Shown: positions 1-8,512 of the stretch, piece after piece
Layout: each line of letters begins with the position of its first letter
Numbering within the stretch: the first letter of the stretch is position 1
DNA from: Pseudodesulfovibrio indicus
GTDB lineage: Bacteria; Desulfobacterota; Desulfovibrionia; Desulfovibrionales; Desulfovibrionaceae
NCBI RefSeq assembly: GCF_001563225.1
Contig: NZ_CP014206.1
Location: 2,542,001 to 2,606,000, forward strand
Direction: 5' to 3'
DNA length: 64,000 nt
Translations under genes and position numbers: made by a program
The notes under the pieces: model-generated
The model's input: the letters and a program-made list of their open reading frames with translations, nothing else
Told to the model about the DNA's origin: nothing
Databases searched by the model: none

Positions 1-126
1 ACCCTGGCTGAGATCAGCAAAAGGGTGGCGGGCCAGGTCCTGTCCCCCAAGCTGTTTTCGGACAAGGTGCGGAAGACATTGGGCTTTCTTTTTGATTACA
101 AGGGCAGGGGCTGTACGCTTGATTAA
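1..126 (+). CDS. C-terminal end of an unrecognised protein (5' truncated by window)
   Basis: Reading frame 1 is open from the first base to a TAA at 124-126 and gives 41 residues ending in KGRGCTLD. The stretch is mildly basic and shows no motif I recognise. It lies about 60 bp upstream of gpt on the same strand. The gene start is outside the window, so no function is assigned. Confidence 0.55.
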   Translation, partial: TLAEISKRVAGQVLSPKLFSDKVRKTLGFLFDYKGRGCTLD

Positions 127-186
127 TTGGCCGGAGACGGGTAGGAAGCCGTCTTCCCGGCAAATCAAGGCAAGGAGACGTTGTTC

Positions 187-669
187 ATGGCTGACAAGAG
201 CAGATATCAGAAGATGTTCCCGGTTTCCTGGGAGCAGTTGCACCGCGACTGCCGGGCGCTGTCCTGGCGTCTGGTGGAGAAGGGCCCGTGGAAGGGCATC
301 CTGGCCATCACCAGGGGCGGCCTCGTCCCGGCGGCCATCATCGCCCGCGAACTCGACATCCATCTGATCGACACCATTTGCCTTTCCTCCTACGACTGGA
401 AGGACCAGGGCGAGGCGAACGTGCTCAAGGATGTGGACTGCGACGGCGAGGGCTGGCTGCTCATCGACGACCTCGTGGACACCGGCAAGACCGCCAAGAT
501 CGCCCGCGACATGGTCCCCAAGGCCCATTTCGCCACGGTCTACGCCAAGCCCGCGGGTCGGCCCATGGTGGACACCTACATCACCGAGGTCAGCCAGGAC
601 ACCTGGATTCTCTTCCCCTGGGACGCCGCGTCGCAGTTTGTCGAACCCATTGCGCTGGTCCAGGAATGA
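187..669 (+). CDS. gpt: xanthine (xanthine-guanine) phosphoribosyltransferase
   Basis: Purine salvage enzyme that transfers phosphoribose from PRPP to xanthine or guanine; 160 residues against about 152 for E. coli Gpt. Visible features are RGG near residue 43 (pyrophosphate loop), the PRPP-binding segment [10 protein letters not shown] at about 93-102, and the WILFPWD signature at about 140-146 that separates this family from hypoxanthine enzymes. ATG at 187 is chosen over an in-frame TTG at 181 because AGGAG at 173-177 is correctly spaced only for 187. It precedes a BMP-type nucleoside-like importer, so salvage of imported purines is a plausible link (inference). Confidence 0.9.
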   Translation: MADKSRYQKMFPVSWEQLHRDCRALSWRLVEKGPWKGILAITRGGLVPAAIIARELDIHLIDTICLSSYDWKDQGEANVLKDVDCDGEGWLLIDDLVDTGKTAKIARDMVPKAHFATVYAKPAGRPMVDTYITEVSQDTWILFPWDAASQFVEPIALVQE

Positions 670-700
670 CCCGCGCGGGTAAAATCTTTCGCCTTGAATT

Positions 701-712
701 GCAACCGGTTGC
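701..712. promoter_or_regulatory. LacI-family type operator palindrome upstream of the BMP transporter
   Basis: GCAACCGGTTGC is a perfect 12-bp palindrome with the central CG typical of LacI/PurR-family operators. It sits about 90 bp before the BMP lipoprotein start, in the only gap between gpt and the transporter. The regulator itself is not in the window. Assignment is by motif resemblance only. Confidence 0.45.
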
Positions 713-801
713 TGTAGCAGAAGCGAAAATGGGACTTGCCCGATTATCGTCGCTGGGATATGGCTTTCGGATATTTAACCGCTAACGGAGAGGTCCTGAT
801 C

Positions 802-1940
802 ATGAAATTGCTGAAACTGTTTGGTATACCTGCCGCCTGCATGATGCTGGCGCTGTCCCTTTTCGCCTGCGGTGAGGCTCCGCAGGAGAAGAAGGCCGAA
901 GAGCCCGCCAAGACCGAGGAGGCCGCCGCCCCCAGGAAGAGGCCAAGCTCATCAAGGCCGGATTCATCTATGTTTCCCCCGTGGGTGACGCCGGTTACTC
1001 CTACGCCCACGACCTCGGCCGCCAGGCCGTCGACGCCCTGCCCTGGGCCACCACCTATTTCGCCGAGTCCATTCCCGAAGGCGCCGACTCCGAGCGCGTG
1101 ATCCGCAACATGGCCCGCGAAGGCTATGACGTCATCTTCGCCACCAGCTTCGGCTACATGGACCCGATCATCAAGGTCGCCAAGGAATTCCCGGACACCA
1201 AGTTCATGCATTGCTCCGGCTTCAAGACCGCTCCCAACGCCAGCAACTACTTCGCCCGCATCTACCAGCCGCGCTACCTGACCGGCCTGATCGCCGGCTC
1301 CATGACCAAGTCCAACAAGCTCGGTTACGTGGCCGCCTTCCCGATCCCGGAAGTCATTCGCGGCATCAACGCCTTCACCCTGGGCGCGCGCGAAGTGAAT
1401 CCCAACGTCGAGGTGCGCGTGGTCTGGACCAAGACCTGGTATGACCCGGCCCTGGAAAAGGACGCCGCCAAGTCCCTGCTCGACGCCGGTTGCGACGTCA
1501 TCGCCCAGCATCAGGATTCCCCGGCCCCGCAGGAGGCCGCCCAGGAAGCGGGCGCCTACTCCATCGGCTACAACTCCGACATGACCTCCTTCGCTCCCAA
1601 GGCCCATCTGACCGCGGCCATCTGGAACTGGGGCCCGATGTACGTCAAGACCGTCGAGGAAGTCCGCGACGGCACCTGGCAGGGCGGCCAGTCCCTGTGG
1701 TGGTCCATGGCCGACGGCGTGGTCGATATCGCGCCCATGGGCTCCATGGTCCCCGATGACGTCAAGAGCATGGTCGAGGCCAAGCGCGCCGAGCTCAAGG
1801 GCGGCACCGACAACATCTTCGCCGGTCCCGTCAAGAACCAGGCCGGTGAGGTCGTCATCCCCGAAGGAACCAAGGCCGAGGACGGCCAGCTCCTGAGCAT
1901 GGATTGGTTCGTCGAAGGCGTGGTCGGCACCACCAAATAA
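802..1940 (+). CDS. BMP-family (nucleoside-type) substrate-binding lipoprotein, frameshifted
   Basis: Substrate-binding component of a BmpA/TmpC/Med-type ABC importer; characterised members bind purine nucleosides. ATG 802 follows GGAGAGG and encodes a lipoprotein signal ending in a LSLFAC lipobox, then a short Lys/Glu/Ala linker. The frame is lost at the C run 929-933. The rest of the mature domain (from QEEAKLIKAG) continues in the +2-shifted frame to the TAA at 1940. Adding one C gives a single 379-residue protein. Two permeases and a double ATPase follow immediately, so an operon is clear. The missing base is probably a sequencing error, but a real mutation cannot be excluded. Confidence 0.8.
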
Positions 1941-1949
1941 CGAGGCCGC

Positions 1950-3011
1950 GTGCTGAAGATCAAAAAAAGAGATGAACCCTGGAAGTGGGGCGCCCTGGTC
2001 GTATTCCTGGGCGCCCTGCTCTTTTCCCTTTTGGTGAGCGGGCTGCTCCTGGCGGGACAGGGCAAGGACCCCATGCAGGGGCTGGCCGTGCTCTGGCAGG
2101 GCAGCTTCGGCAGCGTCTGGGGACTGGGCGACGTGCTGCTCAAGTCCATTCCGCTGTTCCTCTGCTCCCTGGGCGTGGCCGTGGCTTTCCGCATGCAGAT
2201 CTGGAACATCGGCGCGGAAGGGCAGTTCGCGCTGGGCGCCATCGGGGCCACCTGGATGGCCCTTTCCTTCCCTGACCTGCCCCGGATCGTGCTCATGCCG
2301 CTCATGTTCGGCATGGCCTTCATCCTGGGCGGCATCTGGGCCATGATCCCGGCGCTGCTCAAGCTCAAGCTCAGGGTCAACGAGATCATCTCGACCCTGA
2401 TGCTCAACTACATCGCCATCCTCTTCCTGGACTACCTGGTCTTCGGCGTGTGGAAGGACCCGGCCAGCTTCGGGTTCCCCATGACCCCCGAATTCTCCGC
2501 CAACGCCGTCATTCCGGCCATCGCCGGGGGGCGCGTTCACTGGGGCATCGTCTTCTGCGCGGTGGTGGGCGTCGGCCTGTGGGCCTTCATGCGCTTCACC
2601 CGGCTGGGCTTCGAGCTCCAGGCCAGCGGCGAGGGCGCGCGCGTGGCCAAGTACGCCAAGATCCGCTACGGCATGCTCGTGCTCTTCGTCATGGGGCTGT
2701 CCGGCGGGTTCGCGGGCTGGGCCGGGTGCGTGGAGACCTCGGCGGTCCTGAACCGCCTCCAGCCCTCCCTGATGGTCGGCTACGGCTACACCGCCATCGT
2801 GGTCGCCTGGCTGGCGCGGCTCGAGCCGCTGAACATCGCCTTCGCGTCCATCCTGCTGGCGGCCCTGCGCGTGGGCGTGGAGAGCCTCCAGATCAGGCTC
2901 CAGGTCCCGGCGGCCTTCGGCGTGATCATGGAAGGCATGATCCTGCTGACCGTGCTGGCGGGCCAGTTCTTCCTGACCTACAAGCTCGGGCGCGGGACGA
3001 AGCAGGAGTAA
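1950..3011 (+). CDS. BMP/nucleoside-type ABC transporter permease 1 (YufP-like)
   Basis: 353-residue polytopic inner-membrane protein of the branched-chain-amino-acid/ribose permease superfamily, long form with about nine hydrophobic segments. It has the conserved IWNIGAEGQFALGAIGA region near residues 87-103 and FELQASGEGARVAKYAKI, the cytoplasmic coupling segment. GTG start at 1950, 9 nt after the lipoprotein stop, with a weak GAGG ahead. It would form the translocation pore as a heterodimer with the next gene product. Confidence 0.88.
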   Translation: MLKIKKRDEPWKWGALVVFLGALLFSLLVSGLLLAGQGKDPMQGLAVLWQGSFGSVWGLGDVLLKSIPLFLCSLGVAVAFRMQIWNIGAEGQFALGAIGATWMALSFPDLPRIVLMPLMFGMAFILGGIWAMIPALLKLKLRVNEIISTLMLNYIAILFLDYLVFGVWKDPASFGFPMTPEFSANAVIPAIAGGRVHWGIVFCAVVGVGLWAFMRFTRLGFELQASGEGARVAKYAKIRYGMLVLFVMGLSGGFAGWAGCVETSAVLNRLQPSLMVGYGYTAIVVAWLARLEPLNIAFASILLAALRVGVESLQIRLQVPAAFGVIMEGMILLTVLAGQFFLTYKLGRGTKQE

Positions 3012-3015
3012 GCGC

Positions 3016-3933
3016 ATGTGGGAATTTCTGATACCGCTGTTCGCGGCCACGGTGCAGTCCGGCACCCCCATCCTCTACGCCACGCTGGGCGAGATGATGA
3101 CCGAGAAGGGCGGGGTACTGAACCTCGGCGTGGAGGGCATGATGGCCGTGTCGGCCCTGGCCGCCTTCTGGGTCAGCTACTCCACCGGCTCCCCCTGGCT
3201 CGGCTTCCTGGCGGGCGGTTTCGCGGGCATGGTCATGGCTTCGGTCCACGCCTTCGTCTGCGTCTCCTGCCTTGGCAACCAGGTGGTCTCAGGCCTGGCC
3301 CTGACCATCCTCGGCGGCGGCCTGACCCATTTTCTGGGCGTTCCCTACGTGGGGCTGGCCGCTCCCGGCTTCGATCCCTTCGACTTTCCGCTGCTCTCCC
3401 GAATTCCGTTCCTGGGCGAGATCTTCTTCAAGCACGACATGCTGGTCTACGTGTCCTTTATCATCCCGTTCCTGTTCTGGTTCTTCTTCCGGCGCACGAG
3501 CCTCGGCCTGCACGTCACGGCCACCGGTGAAATGCCCGCCGCCGCAGCCGCCGCAGGCCTCAAGCCCATCCGGCTGCGCTACTTCGCGGTCATCGCGGGC
3601 GGCTTTCTCATCGGCCTGGGCGGTGCGTATCTCTCCCTGGCCTACACGCATCTGTGGACCAACGGGCTGTCCGGCGGGCGCGGCTGGATCGCCGTGGCCC
3701 TGGTCATCTTCGCCTTCTGGCGTCCGGGTCGGGCCGTTGTCGGCGCGTACCTGTTCGGCGGGGTCATGGCCTTCCAGCTCCGGCTCCAGGCCGTGGGTAC
3801 GCATTTGCCGTCCTCGCTGCTGCTCATGCTGCCGTACCTGCTGACCATCCTTGTCCTGATCCTGTCCGCCTGGCGGGGCCGCCGCATCGACGCCCCGGCC
3901 GCGCTCGGCACCAACATCGAGCCGGAGGGGTAG
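3016..3933 (+). CDS. BMP/nucleoside-type ABC transporter permease 2 (YufQ-like)
   Basis: 305-residue polytopic membrane protein. It carries the second-permease signature of this family: GEMMTEKGGVLNLGVEGMM near the N terminus, and TATGEMPAAAAAAGL as the coupling helix. Start is ATG 3016, four nt after the stop of the first permease and preceded by GGAG within that gene. Gene order lipoprotein-permease-permease-ATPase is complete here; in many relatives the ATPase comes second. Confidence 0.88.
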   Translation: MWEFLIPLFAATVQSGTPILYATLGEMMTEKGGVLNLGVEGMMAVSALAAFWVSYSTGSPWLGFLAGGFAGMVMASVHAFVCVSCLGNQVVSGLALTILGGGLTHFLGVPYVGLAAPGFDPFDFPLLSRIPFLGEIFFKHDMLVYVSFIIPFLFWFFFRRTSLGLHVTATGEMPAAAAAAGLKPIRLRYFAVIAGGFLIGLGGAYLSLAYTHLWTNGLSGGRGWIAVALVIFAFWRPGRAVVGAYLFGGVMAFQLRLQAVGTHLPSSLLLMLPYLLTILVLILSAWRGRRIDAPAALGTNIEPEG

Positions 3934-3936
3934 GGG

Positions 3937-5472
3937 ATGACCGAGCTGCAATTCGTCCGCCCGGTGAAACGGTGCCCCCTGCCCGACGACGCGGTCCCGG
4001 TGGTCTCCCTGCGCGGCCTGACCAAGCGGTTCGGCAAGGTTCTGGCCAACGACTCCATCACCCTGGACGTCTACCCCGGGCGCATCAAGGCGTTGCTCGG
4101 CGAGAACGGGGCGGGCAAATCGACCATGATGTCCATGCTCGCGGGCCGGTACAAGCCGGACGAGGGACACATCGAGATCGACGGCAAGCCGGTCCGTTTC
4201 AATTCCTCCAAGGACGCCATCGAGGCGGGCATCGGCATGGTCTACCAGCACTTCATGCTCGTGGACTCCATGACCGTGGCCGAGAACGTGCTGCTGGGCC
4301 AGGAGGGGCATTTCTTCGTCAGTCCCAAGGAGATGGAAAGCAGGGTGGGGCGGCTGGCCGAGCGTTACGGGCTGGGCATCGACCCCGGCGCGCGCATCAG
4401 CGAGCTGTCCATGGGCGAGCGCCAACTGGTCGAGATCCTCAAGCTCCTGTACCGCGAGAGCCGCATCCTCATCTTCGACGAACCCACGGCGGTCCTCACC
4501 CCTGAGGAGACCCGCAATCTTTTCGAGGCCCTGTGGCGCATGACCGAGCAGGGCAAATCCATCATCTTCATCTCCCACAAACTGGAAGAGGTCATCGCCC
4601 TGGCCGATGACGTGGCCATCCTGCGGCGCGGCCGCATCGAGGGCGAGCTGGAGACCGAATCCATCGAGTCCAAGGCGGACCTGGCTTCGCGCATGGTGGG
4701 CAAGGAAGTGCTGCTCGAAGTGGACCGCCGGCCCGTGGAGATCGGCGACAAGGTCCTGGAGATCAGGAACCTCACCGGGCTCGGGCTGACCGAGGTCGAC
4801 CTGGAGGTGCGCAAGGGCGAGATCGTGGCCCTGGTGGGCGTGGCGGGCAACGGCCAGAAGGCGCTGGTGGAGGCCGTCACCGGCCTGACCAAGCCGCCGC
4901 TGGACACCGTGTTCATCATGGGCCAGCCGTGGCGCAAGTTTTTTGCCGAGTCCACCTGGAACCGGTCCATGTGCTACATCCCGGAGGATCGCCTCGGGCT
5001 GGCCACCCTGCGCAACCAGAACCTGGTGGACAACCTGCTGCTGACCACCCGCGAGGGGTTCGCCCGGGGGCCGTGGCTGGACAAGAAGAAGGCCGCCAAG
5101 CATACGGTCCGGCTCATCGAGAAGTTCGACATCCGCCCGGGCCGCATTCACGCCCTGGCCTGGCAGCTCTCCGGCGGCAACCTCCAGAAGGCGGTCCTGG
5201 CCCGCGAACTGTATCGCGAGCCCAAGTTCATGGTCGCGGAACAGCCGACCCAGGGACTGGACGTCTCGGCCACCGAGGAGGTCTGGAAGCGGCTCCTGGA
5301 GACCCGCTCCATGGCCGGGGTCCTGCTCGTCACCGGCGACCTCAACGAGGCGTTGCAATTGGCCGACCGCATCGCGGTCATTTATCGCGGGCGCATACTC
5401 GGCGTCCTTCCCACATCGGACAAGGACACCGCCCGCAAGATCGGCCCGCTTATGGCCGGCATTGTCGATTGA
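3937..5472 (+). CDS. BMP/nucleoside-type ABC transporter ATPase, two ABC domains (YufO-like)
   Basis: 511 residues containing two fused nucleotide-binding domains. Domain 1 has Walker A GENGAGKS at about 55-62, signature LSMGERQ at about 157-163 and Walker B IFDEPTAVL at about 179-187. Domain 2 has a degenerate Walker A (GVAGNGQKALVEAV), signature LSGGNLQK and AEQPTQGLDV, as usual for sugar/nucleoside double ATPases. ATG 3937 overlaps nothing and follows GGGG. It energises the two preceding permeases. Confidence 0.92.
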   Translation: MTELQFVRPVKRCPLPDDAVPVVSLRGLTKRFGKVLANDSITLDVYPGRIKALLGENGAGKSTMMSMLAGRYKPDEGHIEIDGKPVRFNSSKDAIEAGIGMVYQHFMLVDSMTVAENVLLGQEGHFFVSPKEMESRVGRLAERYGLGIDPGARISELSMGERQLVEILKLLYRESRILIFDEPTAVLTPEETRNLFEALWRMTEQGKSIIFISHKLEEVIALADDVAILRRGRIEGELETESIESKADLASRMVGKEVLLEVDRRPVEIGDKVLEIRNLTGLGLTEVDLEVRKGEIVALVGVAGNGQKALVEAVTGLTKPPLDTVFIMGQPWRKFFAESTWNRSMCYIPEDRLGLATLRNQNLVDNLLLTTREGFARGPWLDKKKAAKHTVRLIEKFDIRPGRIHALAWQLSGGNLQKAVLARELYREPKFMVAEQPTQGLDVSATEEVWKRLLETRSMAGVLLVTGDLNEALQLADRIAVIYRGRILGVLPTSDKDTARKIGPLMAGIVD

Positions 5473-5533
5473 TCCCATATTTTTCCGGTCATCCCGACCG
5501 GGGCATACAATCATAATATCCAAGGAGATAGAT

Positions 5534-6292
5534 ATGAAGTTCAACCAGTTGCGTATCGTCGCCGTGCTCGCCCTGACCCTGGTCCTGGGCCTGTCCGCCG
5601 TGGCCAATGCTGAAACCACCCTGGAAAAGGTCAAGAAGGCCGGTGTGATCACCGTGGGCAACAGCCCGGACTACCCGCCGTTCGAGTCCATCGGCGACAA
5701 CGGCGAGCGCGTCGGTTTCGACGTCGATCTCCTGAACGCCATCGCCGCCAAGCTCGACCTGAAGATCCAGTGGGTGACCATGGACTTCGCGGCCATCGTC
5801 ACCGCCGTACAGAGCGGCCAGGTGGACATGGGCATGTCCGGCTTCTCCATTTCCGCCGAGCGCGCCGAGCAGGTCGACTTCTCCGCTCCGTACTTCGTCA
5901 GCGGCCAGGTGATCGTGGTCCAGTCCGAGTCCGCCATCGACTCCGCCGAAGCCCTGAAGGGCAAGAAGATCGCCGTTCAGCTGGGCACCACCGGCGAGCA
6001 GCAGGCCGACAAGATCGAGGGCGCGGAAGTGGTCAAGCCCGAGAGCTACAACATCGCCTTCATGATGCTCAACAACAAGGCCGCCGACGCGGTCATCGCC
6101 GACATCTCCGTGGCCGACGAGTTCGTCAAGCGCGGCATGTTCAAGCGCGCGGGCGAGCCGCTGTCCTACGAGGAGTTCGCCATGATCTCCCGCAAGGGCA
6201 ACGAAGACCTGCTGGGCGCCCTGAACAAGGCCCTGGAGGAAGTGAAGCAGGACGGCACCTACGCCGACCTGGTCAAGAAGTGGAATCTGTAG
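5534..6292 (+). CDS. amino-acid-type ABC transporter periplasmic binding protein
   Basis: 252-residue SBP_bac_3 family protein. It has a cleavable signal peptide (about 26 residues, ending VANA), then the usual opening LEKVKKAGVITVGNSPDYPPF and domain landmarks GFDVDLLNAIA and DMGMSGFSI. ATG 5534 is chosen because AAGGAG at 5522-5527 is well spaced; an in-frame upstream ATG (5462) lies inside the preceding gene. Members bind polar or basic amino acids, but the ligand cannot be read from the sequence. Confidence 0.88.
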   Translation: MKFNQLRIVAVLALTLVLGLSAVANAETTLEKVKKAGVITVGNSPDYPPFESIGDNGERVGFDVDLLNAIAAKLDLKIQWVTMDFAAIVTAVQSGQVDMGMSGFSISAERAEQVDFSAPYFVSGQVIVVQSESAIDSAEALKGKKIAVQLGTTGEQQADKIEGAEVVKPESYNIAFMMLNNKAADAVIADISVADEFVKRGMFKRAGEPLSYEEFAMISRKGNEDLLGALNKALEEVKQDGTYADLVKKWNL

Positions 6293-6305
6293 TTTCTGAA
6301 CCATG

Positions 6306-6331
6306 GGGCGGGGAGGGCGACCTCCCCGCCC
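6306..6331 (+). promoter_or_regulatory. intercistronic GC-rich hairpin
   Basis: An 11-bp perfect stem (GGGCGGGGAGG / CCTCCCCGCCC) with a GCGA tetraloop lies between the binding-protein and permease genes. There is no T tract, so it is not a classical terminator. Such hairpins commonly stabilise the upstream binding-protein mRNA and lower downstream expression (inference). Confidence 0.6.
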
Positions 6332-6347
6332 ATTCGAGGAGCCGGCA

Positions 6348-7058
6348 ATGGATTTTTCCCTGATCTTCAAACACCAGGACATGCTCCTGAACGGGGCCCT
6401 GGTCACCCTTGAGGTCACCTTCGGGGCCTTGGCCCTTGGCCTGTTCCTGGGCATCTTCGCCGGTATCGGTCGCATCAGCCGCCGGACGGTCGTGCGCATG
6501 GCCGCCGATGCCTATATCCAGGTCATTCGCGGCACCCCCATGCTGTTGCAGATATTCTTCTTCTACCTCGGCTTTCCGCAGCTTTACATGCTGGCCACCG
6601 GACAGGGCATCACCCCGGACCCGCTGATCACCGGTATCGTTGCTCTGGGCATCAACAGCGGGGCCTATAACGCGGAGATCATCCGGGCGGGCATCCAGTC
6701 CATCGACAAGGGACAGATGGAGGCCGCGCGCGGCACCGGGTTGTCCCACGTCCAGGCCATGTTCTGGGTCATCCTGCCCCAGGCCCTGAAGCGGATGATT
6801 CCGCCGCTTGGCAACGAGCTCATCGTCCTGCTCAAGGATTCGTCGCTCATCTCCACCATCGGCGTGGCCGAACTCATGTTCACCGCCAAGGTGCTCGGCG
6901 CGAAGTATTATACCTATGTGCCGTTCCTGGTGGGCGTGGCCTGCATCTACCTGACCCTGACCTTCGGCTTCTCCCGGCTGTTCAACGCGCTCGAACGCAA
7001 GCTCCACGCGGGCAGCGGAGCGCGCCAGGTCAAGAACGCGGTTCTCGACCTCGGCTAG
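6348..7058 (+). CDS. amino-acid ABC transporter permease (HisMQ/GlnP type)
   Basis: 236-residue inner-membrane protein of the His/Glu/Gln/opine permease family. Several hydrophobic helices are visible, and the EAA coupling loop reads GQMEAARGTGLSHVQAMFWVILPQA around residues 122-146. ATG 6348 is preceded by GAGGA at 6336-6340. It pairs with the binding protein upstream. No ATPase gene follows before the terminator, so the energy-coupling subunit must come from another locus. Confidence 0.88.
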   Translation: MDFSLIFKHQDMLLNGALVTLEVTFGALALGLFLGIFAGIGRISRRTVVRMAADAYIQVIRGTPMLLQIFFFYLGFPQLYMLATGQGITPDPLITGIVALGINSGAYNAEIIRAGIQSIDKGQMEAARGTGLSHVQAMFWVILPQALKRMIPPLGNELIVLLKDSSLISTIGVAELMFTAKVLGAKYYTYVPFLVGVACIYLTLTFGFSRLFNALERKLHAGSGARQVKNAVLDLG

Positions 7059-7083
7059 CGCGCCGGGCCGCACCCGACAGAAA

Positions 7084-7115
7084 AGCCCCTTCGCTTGCAG
7101 CGGAGGGGCTTTTTT
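7084..7115 (+). terminator. Rho-independent terminator after the amino-acid permease
   Basis: AGCCCCT...AGGGGCT with an inner CGCT-TGC-AGCG extension, followed by TTTTT. It closes the transporter operon ahead of the MarR gene. Confidence 0.85.
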
Positions 7116-7158
7116 CATGAATCAGGCGTCGTCGGCTTGACTCATTTGCCGATGGTAG

Positions 7159-7168
7159 TATTGTTAAT
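7159..7168. promoter_or_regulatory. putative MarR operator half (upstream of marR)
   Basis: TATTGTTAAT lies inside the near-palindrome GTATT-GTT-AATAC (7158-7170), directly against the MarR start codon at 7172. The same 10-mer recurs inverted before the next gene (7668-7677). A TTGACT at 7137-7142 could serve as the -35 box. No Shine-Dalgarno is visible between the element and the ATG. Confidence 0.45.
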
Positions 7169-7171
7169 ACC

Positions 7172-7642
7172 ATGAACAAAAATGCCGACACTTTCATTCC
7201 CGAACGCGACGTGGCCGAGTTTCAGCAGCTCATGGAAGCCGTTTTCCAGTGTTTCCAGGAGCGATTGCAGGATCAGAGCGAGCGGTTCGCCCTCCCGGAC
7301 GCCGAACTCCGTTGCCTCCTTCTTTTCGAAGGGGAGCGCTACCTGACGGCCAAGACCCTGGCCTACCGGCTTAACGTGGCCAAGAGCCGGGTGACCAAGC
7401 TCGTCTCGTCCCTGTTGAAGCGGGACCTCCTGACCAGTATGCCAGATCCGGCGGACTCGCGGGTCAAGCTCCTGTCCCTGACTCCTGAAGGGGGACGCGT
7501 GGTCCGGATGATCTCCCGGTTCCGCCATGAAGCCCACAAGATGGTGCTCTCGCAGTTCAACGGGGCACAGCGGGCCGAGCTGCTCCATTCCCTGTCCCTG
7601 CTCTCCAGGAACATGAAGGCGGCCAAGGATCTGCTGGCCTGA
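7172..7642 (+). CDS. MarR-family transcriptional regulator
   Basis: 156-residue winged-helix regulator. The recognition region LTAKTLAYRLNVAKSRVTKLVSSLLKRDLL covers about residues 54-83, followed by the wing DPADSRVKLLSLTPEG, which is typical of MarR. No ribosome-binding site is evident before ATG 7172, so translation may be leaderless or weak. The DsrE-like gene follows 46 bp downstream on the same strand with a shared operator-like 10-mer, suggesting autoregulation and control of that gene (inference). Confidence 0.85.
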   Translation: MNKNADTFIPERDVAEFQQLMEAVFQCFQERLQDQSERFALPDAELRCLLLFEGERYLTAKTLAYRLNVAKSRVTKLVSSLLKRDLLTSMPDPADSRVKLLSLTPEGGRVVRMISRFRHEAHKMVLSQFNGAQRAELLHSLSLLSRNMKAAKDLLA

Positions 7643-7667
7643 TTTTTTTGGAAGGAAGGTTAACGCC

Positions 7668-7677
7668 ATTAACAATA
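7668..7677. promoter_or_regulatory. putative MarR operator half (upstream of the DsrE-like gene)
   Basis: ATTAACAATA is the exact reverse complement of the 10-mer at 7159-7168 and is preceded by GTTAAC. It lies 11 bp before the DsrE-like start codon and overlaps the translation initiation region. Confidence 0.45.
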
Positions 7678-7688
7678 TGGAGGATGTC

Positions 7689-8150
7689 ATGTCCGAACAA
7701 AGCAAGAGCGGCGGGATGAAGCAGAAGCACGCCTTCATCACCTCCCGCGGAACACTGGACGGGGCCATGCCCGCGCTGGTCATGGCGCTCAACTCGAGGC
7801 GGCTCGGCAACGATGCGACCATCTTTTACACCTTCATGGGCATGGACGTGATCCGTCCCGGCGGCATCGACAAACTGAAGTTCTATCCCGAGGGGACCAT
7901 GGGAGCCATACCGGGAATGCCGCACCTGGCCACCAACATGATGAAGAAGTGGATGGCCGAGGCCAACATCCCGGACGCCTCGGAGATGTTCGAGATGGCT
8001 CAGCTGGAAGGGGTCAAGTTCGTGGCCTGCCACATGACCATGGAGATGATGAAGCTCAAGCAGGAGGATTTCGTCGAAGGCGTGGAGGTCTGGACTGCCG
8101 AGGAATTCATCAAGTACGCGGGCCAGTGCGACCTGTGCCTGTTCACCTAG
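7689..8150 (+). CDS. DsrE/DsrF/DrsH-like family protein
   Basis: 153-residue cytosolic protein of the DsrE/peroxiredoxin-like family, related to sulfur-relay proteins. The opening HAFITSRGTLDGAMPALVMA and the Cys at about 114 (FVACHMTMEMM) fit the larger DsrE-like subgroup. Two further cysteines near the C terminus (CDLC, about 147-150) could form a redox pair. ATG 7689 is preferred to an ATG at 7677 because GGAGG 7679-7683 fits it. It is probably co-regulated with the MarR gene. Exact role unknown. Confidence 0.8.
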   Translation: MSEQSKSGGMKQKHAFITSRGTLDGAMPALVMALNSRRLGNDATIFYTFMGMDVIRPGGIDKLKFYPEGTMGAIPGMPHLATNMMKKWMAEANIPDASEMFEMAQLEGVKFVACHMTMEMMKLKQEDFVEGVEVWTAEEFIKYAGQCDLCLFT

Positions 8151-8171
8151 CCCGTGCGCACGGCGCGCCAA

Positions 8172-8202
8172 GCAAAAACCCCGGTTTGTCCGGGGTTTTT
8201 GC
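8172..8202. terminator. bidirectional terminator
   Basis: GCAAAAACCCCGG - TTTGT - CCGGGGTTTTTGC, a perfect 13-bp stem with A and T tracts on both sides. It lies between the convergent DsrE-like and YgdI-like genes and can serve both strands. Confidence 0.9.
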
Positions 8203-8204
8203 GT

Positions 8205-8423
8205 CTATTGTTCCTTGATGAGTTCGATCTGCTGCTTGGACAGCCGCACCTGCTGGCCGTCCTGGTCGGTGAAGGCGTAGCTGTCCGTGGCCACGTCGTA
8301 GACCGGTGTCTCGTCCGCGATGTAGACCTGACCGTCCGTGGTGGTGATCCTGTAGCTGGACATGCAGGCCGCCAGGGCGAGGGTCAGGGCCGTGAGGAGG
8401 AGCGGTCTGAGCAGGTTCTTCAT
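8205..8423 (-). CDS. YgdI/YgdR-family small lipoprotein
   Basis: 72 residues. The lipoprotein signal peptide ends LALAAC, so about 53 residues are mature. The mature part YRITTTDGQVYIADETPVYD resembles the small SH3-like YgdI/YgdR domain, whose cellular role is unknown. A single-gene unit: a terminator follows directly, and the next minus-strand gene starts well upstream. Confidence 0.85.
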   Translation of the reverse strand: MKNLLRPLLLTALTLALAACMSSYRITTTDGQVYIADETPVYDVATDSYAFTDQDGQQVRLSKQQIELIKEQ

Positions 8424-8512
8424 CTATTCTCTCCGGAATTGTGCATGATTGGAGGTAGGGTAGACCTATTCCGGGCCGGATATCAACTCCAAATCGGTAA
8501 AAAGGGGATGAA

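Noticed and set aside
744-5661. Long minus-strand open frames (over 700 codons) opposite the importer genes
   Set aside because: They mirror high-GC codon structure of real plus-strand genes, are His/Gly/Glu-rich low-complexity and show no family motifs.
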